Of a stretch of 64,000 nt of DNA, positions 45,157-52,782 are shown piece after piece. The notes under the pieces were generated by a model. The model was not told the origin of the DNA. It did not search any database and was given only the letters and a program-made list of their open reading frames with translations. Every line of letters begins with the position of its first letter. Within the stretch, counting starts at the first letter, position 1. The DNA comes from Caldifarciminota bacterium. Its GTDB lineage: Bacteria; Hydrothermota; UBA3073. The stretch lies in the NCBI GenBank assembly GCA_030606335.1, contig JAUWGP010000014.1, positions 1 through 64,000 on the forward strand, written 5' to 3'. A program made the translations under genes and the position numbers.

Positions 45157-46509
45157 TCACTCATTCTCTAAATCAACAGGCATCACTACCCTCACAGCCG
45201 TCAATCTCTCCAGCAGCGAACCTCTCTTGGTTCCTTCCCCTAAAGAGAGGTTAGATACAACCACCTTGCCAATATAGTAAGTATCCTCTGTGAACCATCT
45301 CTTCTTCTTAAATCCCCAGATATTTTGCAGGCAGTAGTGATGTCCTTCATACACTCCAAGATACAACATAATATGTCCGGACCAACCCATAATTGTAATT
45401 CCGGGGACAGCATCATACAACATCTCCATTCTCTCTTTACTCCTGGTCTTCTTATCAAAGGAAACAACCGCTAATCCCACCTTCTGCTGTTGACTGGAAT
45501 TTCTTGGTAGATTTATACCAAAACAAGAGAAAATCCTTACAATAGTGCCGGAACAGTCATCTGAATCCCAGGTTCCTCCCCATCCATACAGGAAGGAGAG
45601 CAACCTGAAAGACTGTCTGATAACATTCCTCTGTGTATATGGCAGATGTCCTACATTGACATAGACATCGTTATTAAGGTATGCCTTTAAGAAGTTAAGA
45701 CTGCCATCGTCTCCTCTAATAGGTATTAAAACAGAGACTGCATCCCTTGAATGTATTCCATCAAGCCTTACTCGGGTGCCCATTGGCAACCACATAAGAA
45801 AATTTTTAAACTCCTCATCACCATAGAGTGGAACATCCGCTCCAGTAATAACGACAAATGGTGTATCAAGATAGGTAACAATCGAATTTCGAACAGCAGA
45901 TACAATTCTCCCTGCATCAACCCATCCCTCTGCTAACCCTGACTTTATATACAGCCAGTCTTTCTCCATACTTTTATGGAGGATTAGAACTGGTTCAAAT
46001 GGTCTTACTGTCGTAACCTGTAACCTGTTAAACTCGCAGGAGCGTGAACTAACTGCAATCTCATTTGTCGGTAAATCTCTCAAATGAATCTTCTCTAATG
46101 TTAATCCATAAACCTTTGGTATCTTATAGGACATTTTCCTGAGATTCATCTTCTCCTCAATCTCCTCCCAGAAATCCTGCATAAAGGGAAGACCTGAATG
46201 TGATATCTTATTTGAAGATTTAAACCTTCTTAAGGTTTTTTTTATTTCATCTCTTACCTTTTTCCTGTAAAAAACGGTATCCTTTTCTAATACATTAAAA
46301 TAGAGCTCTTTTTTAACAATCTCGCGATTCAGTAATCTTATTCCTTCCTCATCTAAAAGAGCACTATCAGGATTTGGAATTTTCTCTATCCAGAACTCAG
46401 GAGTTTCTAAAACATATATAATACCAGGAAGGGGAGGTGTATAATGCATGAACTTAGGAGTACACCCTGAAAAGATAAATAGGACTAAATACGGAATTAA
46501 CCGACGCAT
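45157..46509 (-). CDS. SH3-domain C40 (NlpC/P60) peptidase lipoprotein
   Basis: A 450-residue predicted lipoprotein (lipobox FIFSGC, Cys16) of the cell envelope. Helical N-terminal region, one or two bacterial SH3 domains (about 150-290, with LVTTVRPFEPVLILHKSME-like strands and WLYIKSGLAEGWVDAGRI), then an NlpC/P60 domain. Catalytic Cys319 lies in DDCSGTIVRIF and His379 in SGHIMLYLGVYEG. Relatives cleave peptide bonds in peptidoglycan stems (YkfC-like). The domain order matches known SH3-NlpC/P60 hydrolases. It overlaps the upstream pgpA gene by 13 nt, implying cotranscription. Confidence 0.86.
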   Translation of the reverse strand: MRRLIPYLVLFIFSGCTPKFMHYTPPLPGIIYVLETPEFWIEKIPNPDSALLDEEGIRLLNREIVKKELYFNVLEKDTVFYRKKVRDEIKKTLRRFKSSNKISHSGLPFMQDFWEEIEEKMNLRKMSYKIPKVYGLTLEKIHLRDLPTNEIAVSSRSCEFNRLQVTTVRPFEPVLILHKSMEKDWLYIKSGLAEGWVDAGRIVSAVRNSIVTYLDTPFVVITGADVPLYGDEEFKNFLMWLPMGTRVRLDGIHSRDAVSVLIPIRGDDGSLNFLKAYLNNDVYVNVGHLPYTQRNVIRQSFRLLSFLYGWGGTWDSDDCSGTIVRIFSCFGINLPRNSSQQQKVGLAVVSFDKKTRSKERMEMLYDAVPGITIMGWSGHIMLYLGVYEGHHYCLQNIWGFKKKRWFTEDTYYIGKVVVSNLSLGEGTKRGSLLERLTAVRVVMPVDLENE

Positions 46510-46976
46510 AAGTATATATGGAAGAAATGAATGACAATCCTTAATACAATATTGGTAAATAACGCAGCAATTACATCATCTATCATGATTCCCCAGCCTC
46601 TACCTATTTTCTGAGTTTGCCTTATAGGGAAGGGTTTTATAATATCAAAAAAACGGAAAAGAAGAAATCCAATTATACCGATTCTCCAACTCCATGGCAG
46701 TAGGTAAAGCGATAAAAACATGCCGCACATCTCATCTATAACTACCCTTTTAGGGTCTATTTCACCCCATCTCCTTTCTAATTTTCCTGAAATATATACA
46801 CCATAAAAGAAGAGGAAAAGGATAATCAGGGTTTGTAACAAAATTGTCTTCGGAAGGAAATAAAATATAATAAGCGTAAGCCCGCTGCAAAAGGTTGCGG
46901 GAGCAATAGGCAAGTATCCCGTAAAAAACCCTGTGCCTATTATTATCTCAAACCATTTTCCTGCTTTTCCACTCAT
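46497..46976 (-). CDS. pgpA: Phosphatidylglycerophosphatase A
   Basis: A 159-residue inner membrane enzyme that dephosphorylates phosphatidylglycerophosphate in phospholipid synthesis. GTGFFTGYLPIAPATFCSGL at the N-terminus and PKRVVIDEMCGMFLSLYLLP in the middle are PgpA signatures; several membrane segments follow, with DDVIAALFTNI near the C-terminus. Length is normal. It is 43 nt downstream of tyrS and overlaps the C40 peptidase gene. Confidence 0.9.
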   Translation of the reverse strand: MSGKAGKWFEIIIGTGFFTGYLPIAPATFCSGLTLIIFYFLPKTILLQTLIILFLFFYGVYISGKLERRWGEIDPKRVVIDEMCGMFLSLYLLPWSWRIGIIGFLLFRFFDIIKPFPIRQTQKIGRGWGIMIDDVIAALFTNIVLRIVIHFFHIYLCVG

Positions 46977-47019
46977 AGAAGGGGGGGAAAAAGGGGAGAA
47001 TTCGGTTAATATAACAATT

Positions 47020-48189
47020 CTACTTAATTAGTTTTATAAATCTTCTTTTTCCAACTCTCAAAATGCAACCCTTATCAACCTCGAAGTTTATATCCCTGAT
47101 AATCTCACCATCGAGTTCAACTGCTCCCTGGGTTATCAATCTTCTTGCTTCAGCTCCACTTGAAGCAAATCCTACATTCTGGAGTAGTCTTACTATCCAT
47201 ATCTTATTCTCAAGTTTATAAGTGGTTATATCCCGGGGGATACCTCCATCTCTAAATATAGTCTCGAACTCTTTTTCTGCATCATTTGCAGCTTCTTTAG
47301 AACAATACATCTGTACTATCTCTTTAGCAAGTTCAGCCTTAATATCTCTTGGATTAACTCCCTCTGAAAGCCTGTTTCTTATCCCTTCTATTTCCTCATC
47401 TGGCTTATCCGTACATAGTTCATAATACTTTATTATCAAGGAATCAGGAATGGACATAACCTTGCCAAATATCTCCCTGGGAGGGTCTTTTATTGAGATA
47501 TAATTGCCATAGGACTTACTCATCTTTCTTGTTCCATCAAGTCCCTCAAGGAGTGGAAGCGTTATACATATCTGCGGGGTCTGTCCATATTCTCTCTGGA
47601 GTTCCCTTCCTATAAGCAGGTTAAATGTCTGGTCGGTTCCCCCGAGTTCTATATCTGCATTTATATAAACTGAATCGTATGCCTGAAAAAGAGGGTATAA
47701 TAATTCATGAAGTGATATCGGAGTTTGTTCCTTCAATCTCTTTTCAAAGTCATCTCTCTCTATAATTCTCGCAAGTGTTACTTTTTGTGCGAGCCTGATA
47801 ATATCTGTTGAGGTTAGAGGCTCACACCACTCTGAGTTATATCTAAATTCAGTCCTCTCTGGTAGAAGAATTTGAAAAATGTCATCCTTGTACCTTGCCA
47901 TGTTTTTCTTTATATCCTCATCTGTAAGGACAGGTCTTGTCTTTGATGCTCCTGATGGGTCACCTATCTTTGCAGTAAAATCACCAACAATTAAAATCGC
48001 GGTATGACCTGAATCCTGAAGTTTGCGAAGCTTTCGAAGTGGAACAGCCAGTCCAAGATGGATGTCTGGTGCTGTGGGATCAATCCCAAGTTTGACCCTC
48101 AACGGTCGTCTCTCTTTTAGCTTTTTTATCAATTCTTCCTCTGTTATGATATCGGCTGTACCCCTCTTTATCAATTCAAAGTCATTCAT
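47020..48189 (-). CDS. tyrS: Tyrosyl-tRNA synthetase
   Basis: A class I aminoacyl-tRNA synthetase of 389 residues charging tRNA-Tyr. The HIGH-like motif is DIHLGLAVPLRKL (about 42-54), GDFTAKIGDPSG follows, and KMSKSYGNYIS is the KMSKS loop. YPLFQAYDSVYINADIELGG contains the tyrosine-binding region. The C-terminal S4 domain includes GAEARRLITQGAVELDGEII. GAGGGAGAG precedes the ATG. It appears to be in one minus-strand transcript with gltX, the GxxExxY gene, pgpA and the C40 peptidase gene. Confidence 0.96.
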   Translation of the reverse strand: MNDFELIKRGTADIITEEELIKKLKERRPLRVKLGIDPTAPDIHLGLAVPLRKLRKLQDSGHTAILIVGDFTAKIGDPSGASKTRPVLTDEDIKKNMARYKDDIFQILLPERTEFRYNSEWCEPLTSTDIIRLAQKVTLARIIERDDFEKRLKEQTPISLHELLYPLFQAYDSVYINADIELGGTDQTFNLLIGRELQREYGQTPQICITLPLLEGLDGTRKMSKSYGNYISIKDPPREIFGKVMSIPDSLIIKYYELCTDKPDEEIEGIRNRLSEGVNPRDIKAELAKEIVQMYCSKEAANDAEKEFETIFRDGGIPRDITTYKLENKIWIVRLLQNVGFASSGAEARRLITQGAVELDGEIIRDINFEVDKGCILRVGKRRFIKLIK

Positions 48190-48213
48190 ACTTCTCTCCC
48201 TCTCTGAATTTTT

Positions 48214-48558
48214 TTAGGACGCAGATAAACGCAGATTATTATGATTTTTTATATTCCTTTTTCTGTGATTATCAAACGCCTTCCTTTTTATTTCTGGCTG
48301 AGGACCAAAATTAAATAGAAGACCTACCTCAATGTATGTTGCTCTTAAATAGTTCAATAGTTGTGCCTCGTTATCTTCAACCAACCTCTTGGTTGCCTTT
48401 ATTTCAACTATAACCTTTTTATCCACCAATATATCAGCACTATATTCTCCTATAATTTCCCTATCGTCATAATATACCTTTATGGGAGCTTGTGCTACGG
48501 CAGGAATTCCTTCTTTCTTAAACTCTATCATTAAAGCATTTTCATATACCTTTTCCAA
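48214..48558 (-). pseudogene. GxxExxY protein gene lacking a usable start (5' decayed)
   Basis: The best start in frame is a TTG at 48558, giving 114 residues, but the coding match continues upstream without any ATG, GTG or TTG back to a stop near 48680. The extension reads KYKELTAKIIEIFYRVYNK followed by LGYGFLEKVYENAL. It contains the family-defining GxxExxY (GFLEKVY) and the usual N-terminal helix, so the TTG start would remove most of the motif. The downstream core (EYSADILVDKKVIVEIKA, QLLNYL) is intact. The gene is flanked by inverted copies of an AAACGCAGATAA word (48219-48238 and about 48645-48657), and a 68-bp inverted-repeat element abuts its 5' side. Function of the family is unknown (nuclease-like fold suggested). 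Confidence 0.75.
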
Positions 48559-48656
48559 AAACCCGTAACCTAATTTGTTATAAACCCTATAGAAAATTTC
48601 AATGATTTTCGCAGTTAATTCTTTATACTTAAAATCATTATCCTGCTTATCTGCGT

Positions 48657-48724
48657 TTACCCCGTTAAATACAACGTTTTAAGAACCATCAGACATCTAT
48701 TGACACATTATTAAACGGGGTGAA
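48657..48724. repeat. Inverted-repeat element, copy C (68 bp)
   Basis: Terminal repeats TTTACCCCGTTAAATA and TTAAACGGGGTGAA match the 71-bp family, but the interior differs. It sits at the 5' end of the GxxExxY gene and may have removed its start. Confidence 0.65.
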
Positions 48725-48726
48725 TC

Positions 48727-48763
48727 TGTCCCGCTTTCTTCGGGATCCCGCCAAAGGCGGGAC
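48727..48763 (-). terminator. GC-rich hairpin after gltX (repeat type)
   Basis: GTCCCGC...GCGGGAC inverted repeat with nested CGGGATCCCG, ending 2 nt from the gltX stop. A related unit is at 6628-6656. It may serve as a 3' hairpin of gltX or be a repeat insertion. Confidence 0.5.
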
Positions 48764-48764
48764 G

Positions 48765-50195
48765 TCATATTTTTATTATTATTTTCTCAACAAAATACTC
48801 CAGTCTCTCAACACATTCATCCTTACCAAGTATCTCCATAAGCTCAAAAAGCCCGGGTCCAACAGTCTTCCCTGTAAGGGCAAATCTTATCGGGTGTATT
48901 ATTAGACCTGGTTTTATGCCCATCCCTTCAGCCAAATCTCTAACATATGTTTCTAGTATCTCTGTATCAAAATCTTTAAGCCCTTTAAATGCCCTTATAA
49001 TCTCTTCTAACCTTTCTTTATTAACCTCAGCCCTACCCTTTTTAACATACTTTGAGAAACTCTCTATGTCATAACTCTCAGGTTTTACAAAGAAATATGA
49101 ACCGAGGTCCCAGAATTTTGAAAGAATGGAAATCCTCTCCTTTAAAAGACCTATCACACTTAATATATAATCCTCCTCCTTATCCTTTATCCCAAGCTTA
49201 TCTCCTATAAATGGTAAAAGTCGATTGAGCAATTCCTTATTATTAAGCCCGTTAATATATTGTCCATTCATCCATTCAAGTTTCTTCGGATCGAATACTG
49301 CTCCCCTTTTTGAAAGTCTTTCAAGAGAGAAAATTCCTATCATCTCCTTTAAAGGCACTATCTCCCTATCCTCACCAGGAGACCATCCCAAAAGTGCAAG
49401 AAAGTTTACAAACGCCTCTGGTAAGAATCCTTCATCCCTATAATCCAGCACAGATACAGCACCATGTCTTTTAGAGAGTTTTGAACGGTCTGAACCGAGT
49501 ATAAGAGGAAGGTGGATAAACTCTGGTGGTTTCCACCCAAAAGCCTCATATAGAAGAATCTGTTTGTGGGTATTTGATATATGGTCCTCTCCCCTCATAA
49601 CATGTGATATTTCCATCAGATGATCGTCAATCACACAGGCAAAATTATACGTTGCCATACCATCAGACTTTATTATCACAAAGTCCTCTATATCATTCTT
49701 ATCCCTCTCTATCCTGCCATGGAGAAGGTCATGAAATGAACTGGATTTATCGACCTTAAATCTCAGTGCCTTTGGTCTACCTTCCCTCTCAAACCTTTCT
49801 CTCTCTTCCTCTGTAAGATTAAGACACCTTCTATCATACCTCCATGCCTTCTTCTCTGCTATCATCCTTCTCTTTCTCTCCCCTATCTCCTCTTTTGTAC
49901 AATAACAGGAATAGACAATTTTGCTCTTTATTAGTTCTTCAGTGTGTTTTTTATATATATCTCGTCTCTCCGACTGGAAATAAGGACCCTCATCCCAGTT
50001 TAGTCCCATCCACCTAAAGGATTCTATTATTACCTCTGTCATCTCCTTACTCGAGCGCTCTAAATCCGTATCCTCTATCCTCAAGACAAATTTTCCACCC
50101 TTATTCCTTGCAAAGAGAAAGTTATAAATAGCAGTTCTTGCAGTACCTACATGCAAGAAACCGGTTGGTGAAGGTGCAATCCTAACTCTAACCAT
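48765..50195 (-). CDS. gltX: Glutamyl-tRNA synthetase
   Basis: A class I synthetase of 476 residues that charges tRNA-Glu. HIGH motif in PSPTGFLHVGTARTA (about 8-22); KMSKS-type loop in KLSKRHGAVSV (about 240). A zinc-site pattern is visible: YSCYC near residue 97 and RYDRRC near 120. HLPLILGSDRSK precedes the loop. Length and domain order are normal. Whether it charges only tRNA-Glu or also tRNA-Gln cannot be judged here. The promoter lies at 50456-50484. Confidence 0.96.
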   Translation of the reverse strand: MVRVRIAPSPTGFLHVGTARTAIYNFLFARNKGGKFVLRIEDTDLERSSKEMTEVIIESFRWMGLNWDEGPYFQSERRDIYKKHTEELIKSKIVYSCYCTKEEIGERKRRMIAEKKAWRYDRRCLNLTEEERERFEREGRPKALRFKVDKSSSFHDLLHGRIERDKNDIEDFVIIKSDGMATYNFACVIDDHLMEISHVMRGEDHISNTHKQILLYEAFGWKPPEFIHLPLILGSDRSKLSKRHGAVSVLDYRDEGFLPEAFVNFLALLGWSPGEDREIVPLKEMIGIFSLERLSKRGAVFDPKKLEWMNGQYINGLNNKELLNRLLPFIGDKLGIKDKEEDYILSVIGLLKERISILSKFWDLGSYFFVKPESYDIESFSKYVKKGRAEVNKERLEEIIRAFKGLKDFDTEILETYVRDLAEGMGIKPGLIIHPIRFALTGKTVGPGLFELMEILGKDECVERLEYFVEKIIIKI

Positions 50196-50372
50196 GTTTT
50201 CTCTTTTGAGATTATCAATTAAAAAACAGGGATCGAAAGAGAATTCCCACAGTTCACAGACTCATATGAGATCCGTATGGACGGGATCCTATAAACAATC
50301 TTTTACTCCACCAAGGCTGAGTGGGGATTCCCTGTGAAATTACATCCGTTATCTAACGGATATTATTTGGAT

Positions 50373-50440
50373 CTACACTGTCAAATAAAATAGTTATAAG
50401 AACACAAGGTTATCTATTGTTTAAATATTTAACAGGCTTA
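50373..50440. repeat. Inverted-repeat element, degenerate copy D
   Basis: CTACACTGTCAAATA and TATTTAACAGGCTTA at the ends resemble the termini of the 71-bp family. The most diverged of four copies. Confidence 0.45.
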
Positions 50441-50455
50441 CAGTCAGTTCCGATA

Positions 50456-50484
50456 ATTATATTACAAAAATGCTTATTAGTCAA
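50456..50484 (-). promoter_or_regulatory. Sigma70-type promoter for gltX
   Basis: On the minus strand TTGACT (50484-50479) and TATAAT (50461-50456), spacer 17 bp. The leader to gltX is about 255 nt. Confidence 0.65.
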
Positions 50485-50606
50485 GTTTTTGGGATGGCTT
50501 GTGTTGTAACAGTTTTTTATCCAAGTTTGACTCTATTATCGATCCTTCAAGATAACATACTCTCTGTAGATCTATCATCCCAGTTTCTGTATTAAAGCAG
50601 AAGTAG

Positions 50607-51860
50607 TTAATCTTCAATGCTAATTGTCTCTAAGTGTGTATATTCACCTCCGACTATCTTCCATATTTCATAGGGACACTTTACATCACCCTTTTCATCA
50701 AAGTCATGAGGACCAGCTGCACCTTCAAAGTCTATATCAACTCCCTTTCTGATCTTCTCTATTGCTACGGAGTATCCTCCTACATATACCTTATCACCCC
50801 CTTTGGAGACATCTCGAAGAGCATCACGTATTGCCTCTGTATTCTCTGAAGTACCTGCTTTCTCAATGGCTAGGGCTGCTAAAATTACAGCATCGTATCC
50901 TGTTGGTGCATATCCAGAAGGTTCTTCATTCTCAGGGTGTAGCTCAACATACCTTTCTCTGAAGATATTGAAGTAGTCGTCTTCCATATGATATGGCGCA
51001 GTGCCTTTTATTCCCTCTGTAACGTCTCCTCCCAGCGGAATAAATCCTGCATGACCTAGCCCTTCTGAGCCGAAGAATTCAAAGTCATAACCTATTTCTC
51101 CTTTTTGCCTTACAGCAACTCCAGTCTCGATATAACCGATAATGAAAACTATTTCAGGATTCATACCATTCAATTTCTTTAGGTAATGGGTATAATCGTT
51201 GTTTTCTATGTTCGTATACGAAAAGGAATCTGGTGTTGCAATAGCATCTCCTACTATCTCACCCCCGAGCTCAGTAAAACTCTTTATGAAGGTATCCTTT
51301 AGTCCCTTACCATATGCATTGTCGATATACATTATACCCGCATTTCTCTTCTTTAAGTTCATATATATATAGTCAGCAGCTATCTCACCCTGGAAAAGGT
51401 CGGAGGCACAAACTCTGAAGACATAATCATTATCATCAAGGTGAGTTATTTCAGGCGAAGTAGACGATGGAGAGAGAAGGATGACATTATTAGGTACTGT
51501 TACTTCTGCTGCCTTAATGGTTGCACTGCTGGCGAATGCACCTATAATAAACTTAACACCCTCATCGACAAGCTCTTTTGCTCTAATTTTTGCTGTTTCC
51601 GGGTTACTCTCGGTATCTTTCAATACCAGTTCTAACTCAGAATCCAGGACACCGCCTGCTTCGTTAATTTCTTCGAGGGCAACTTTTGCAGCTATTACAC
51701 GGTTTTCACCCGCTCCACCTAATCCGCCTTTCATTGGGAAAAGAAGTCCTACTTTAATCTTCTTGCCCGGGGCTTTTGTACCTGTGCATCCAGATATAGT
51801 TATGATAGAAAAGACTATGACTATAGTGAGCGCTATCAATCTGTGCAAACATCTTCTCAT
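50607..51860 (-). CDS. Branched-chain amino-acid-type ABC transporter substrate-binding lipoprotein (LivJ/LivK family)
   Basis: A protein of 417 residues from the Met at 51860, preceded by AAAGGGGT; the frame is open ten codons further without support. Lipobox TISGC puts the lipid on Cys25. The mature part is a type I periplasmic binding fold: KVGLLFPMKGGLGGAGENRV, KVALEEINEAGGV, LVLKDTESNPETAKIRA and AKELVDEGVKFIIGAFASSA are classic family segments. It would bind amino acids or similar ligands. No permease or intact ATPase is next to it; a decayed livF lies just upstream, so it is probably an orphaned remnant of a Liv system or works with a distant transporter. Confidence 0.9.
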   Translation of the reverse strand: MRRCLHRLIALTIVIVFSIITISGCTGTKAPGKKIKVGLLFPMKGGLGGAGENRVIAAKVALEEINEAGGVLDSELELVLKDTESNPETAKIRAKELVDEGVKFIIGAFASSATIKAAEVTVPNNVILLSPSSTSPEITHLDDNDYVFRVCASDLFQGEIAADYIYMNLKKRNAGIMYIDNAYGKGLKDTFIKSFTELGGEIVGDAIATPDSFSYTNIENNDYTHYLKKLNGMNPEIVFIIGYIETGVAVRQKGEIGYDFEFFGSEGLGHAGFIPLGGDVTEGIKGTAPYHMEDDYFNIFRERYVELHPENEEPSGYAPTGYDAVILAALAIEKAGTSENTEAIRDALRDVSKGGDKVYVGGYSVAIEKIRKGVDIDFEGAAGPHDFDEKGDVKCPYEIWKIVGGEYTHLETISIED

Positions 51861-52016
51861 CGTTACCCCTTTCCTGATAAAAAAAAGCAAATAATTTTCA
51901 TAACATTATAATACAAAAATATTAATTTGTCAAGCATATAAACTTTTAATGCTCCGTAACAGTTTTTTTCTGGGGAAGCCTTCCCAAAAGAAAAAAGTAA
52001 GTATGGTTTTTAGGAG
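51861..52016. other. Intergenic region with SBP promoter and repeat scrap
   Basis: Contains the binding-protein promoter (51905-51933) and a fragment with CTTCCCAAAAGAAAAAAGTAAG resembling the inverted-repeat part of the 208-bp family. Confidence 0.5.
51905..51933 (-). promoter_or_regulatory. Sigma70-type promoter for substrate-binding protein
   Basis: On the minus strand TTGACA (51933-51928) and TATAAT (51910-51905) with a 17-bp spacer, 45 nt upstream of the start. Confidence 0.75.
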
Positions 52017-52277
52017 GACAAGACAGATTCCCTTTTTTACTAACAGAAAAGGTTGAAGCCCTTTTATACTTTCTCCCTTAAACTCTACTTCACCTGATTC
52101 TATCCGGCCACCAGTCTCTTTTAGAAGCCCACAAATTGCCTTAAGAGAGGTTGATTTCCCAGCACCATTCGGAAATATTAAATTATCTATACTTCCTTAT
52201 TTGATGGCAAAAGATATATCATCAACAGCTTTGAACCTATCAATCTCCTTTGTAATATTTTTAATATTTAATAGCAT
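52017..52277 (-). pseudogene. livF: LivF-type ABC ATPase relic
   Basis: Starting at an ATG (52277) the frame reads MLLNIKNITKEIDRFKAVDD, then ISFAIK, an in-frame TAA (52199-52197), then GSIDNLIFPNGAGKST. That contains a Walker A with Phe instead of Gly at its first position. It continues ICGLLKETGGRI ... VEFKGESIKGL ... VKKGICLV, where LivF similarity stops. This is the first third of a branched-chain amino acid transporter ATPase with a nonsense codon and 3' truncation. It lies between an ArsR-type regulator and the Liv-type binding protein. Too short to be picked up as an intact gene. Confidence 0.8.
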
Positions 52278-52284
52278 TTTATTC

Positions 52285-52312
52285 TTTCTCGCTTTCGCAC
52301 GAAAGCGAGAAA
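52285..52312. promoter_or_regulatory. 28-bp near-perfect palindrome 3' of arsR-type gene
   Basis: TTTCTCGCTTTCG and its reverse complement flank a CA dinucleotide. Begins 6 nt past the regulator stop. It is almost identical to the palindrome on the other side of the gene at 52624-52651. Confidence 0.8.
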
Positions 52313-52317
52313 CTATA

Positions 52318-52611
52318 TCATTCCTCTTGTTTGTCTTTTATATGCATTTTTATTATATCAAATATCATTTTGTTATATTTCAGTGTTTGTGAATCCAGGA
52401 TAGAGTAGTATACCAGACCCCTCCATCTTCTCTGCTTAACAAGTCCAGCCTTTTCGAGTATTTTCAGATTTCTATCTACTGTTTTATATGGAAGCCCAAT
52501 ATCTAATGATAGAGTTTCAAGTGAAGCCTCCTCATTCTGAATTAGAAACTCAATAATATTAACCCGATTTTCGTTACTAATAGCCTTAAATATGTGAATC
52601 AAAGCATCCAT
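52318..52611 (-). CDS. ArsR-family winged-helix transcriptional regulator
   Basis: A 97-residue DNA-binding protein with the ArsR/winged-helix layout: helices around IFKAISNENRVNIIEFLIQN, the recognition region LSLDIGLPYKTVDRNLKILE, and the wing LVKQRRWRGLVYYSI. No cysteine metal-binding motif is visible, so it is probably not a classical metal sensor. Near-identical 28-bp palindromes lie on both sides of the gene; the upstream one sits 13-40 nt before the start and is a candidate autoregulatory operator. The neighbouring livF relic and Liv-type binding protein may be former targets. Confidence 0.82.
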   Translation of the reverse strand: MDALIHIFKAISNENRVNIIEFLIQNEEASLETLSLDIGLPYKTVDRNLKILEKAGLVKQRRWRGLVYYSILDSQTLKYNKMIFDIIKMHIKDKQEE

Positions 52612-52623
52612 TTCTTATTTAAC

Positions 52624-52651
52624 TTTCTCGCTTTCGCGCGAAAGCGAGAAA
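52624..52651. promoter_or_regulatory. 28-bp perfect palindrome 5' of arsR-type gene
   Basis: TTTCTCGCTTTCGC followed by its exact reverse complement, 13 nt upstream of the start codon. Candidate operator, or one end of a two-ended unit with 52285-52312. Confidence 0.8.
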
Positions 52652-52782
52652 ATATATACAATTTTACGAACTGTATCTTTATCTTTATCCTAACAGTAAA
52701 ATCACACAACACCTAACTCATATATGCGTTCCCTACATTACAACTGCCTGCTGATAGGAAGGTCTGCGTTATCTAAGGTTTC

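Larger units (their letters stand above)
50196..50606. other. Intergenic region upstream of gltX
   Basis: Contains the gltX promoter and a degenerate inverted-repeat element (50373-50440). A CCGTATGGACGGGATCC segment near 50273 forms a small hairpin. No gene. Confidence 0.55.
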
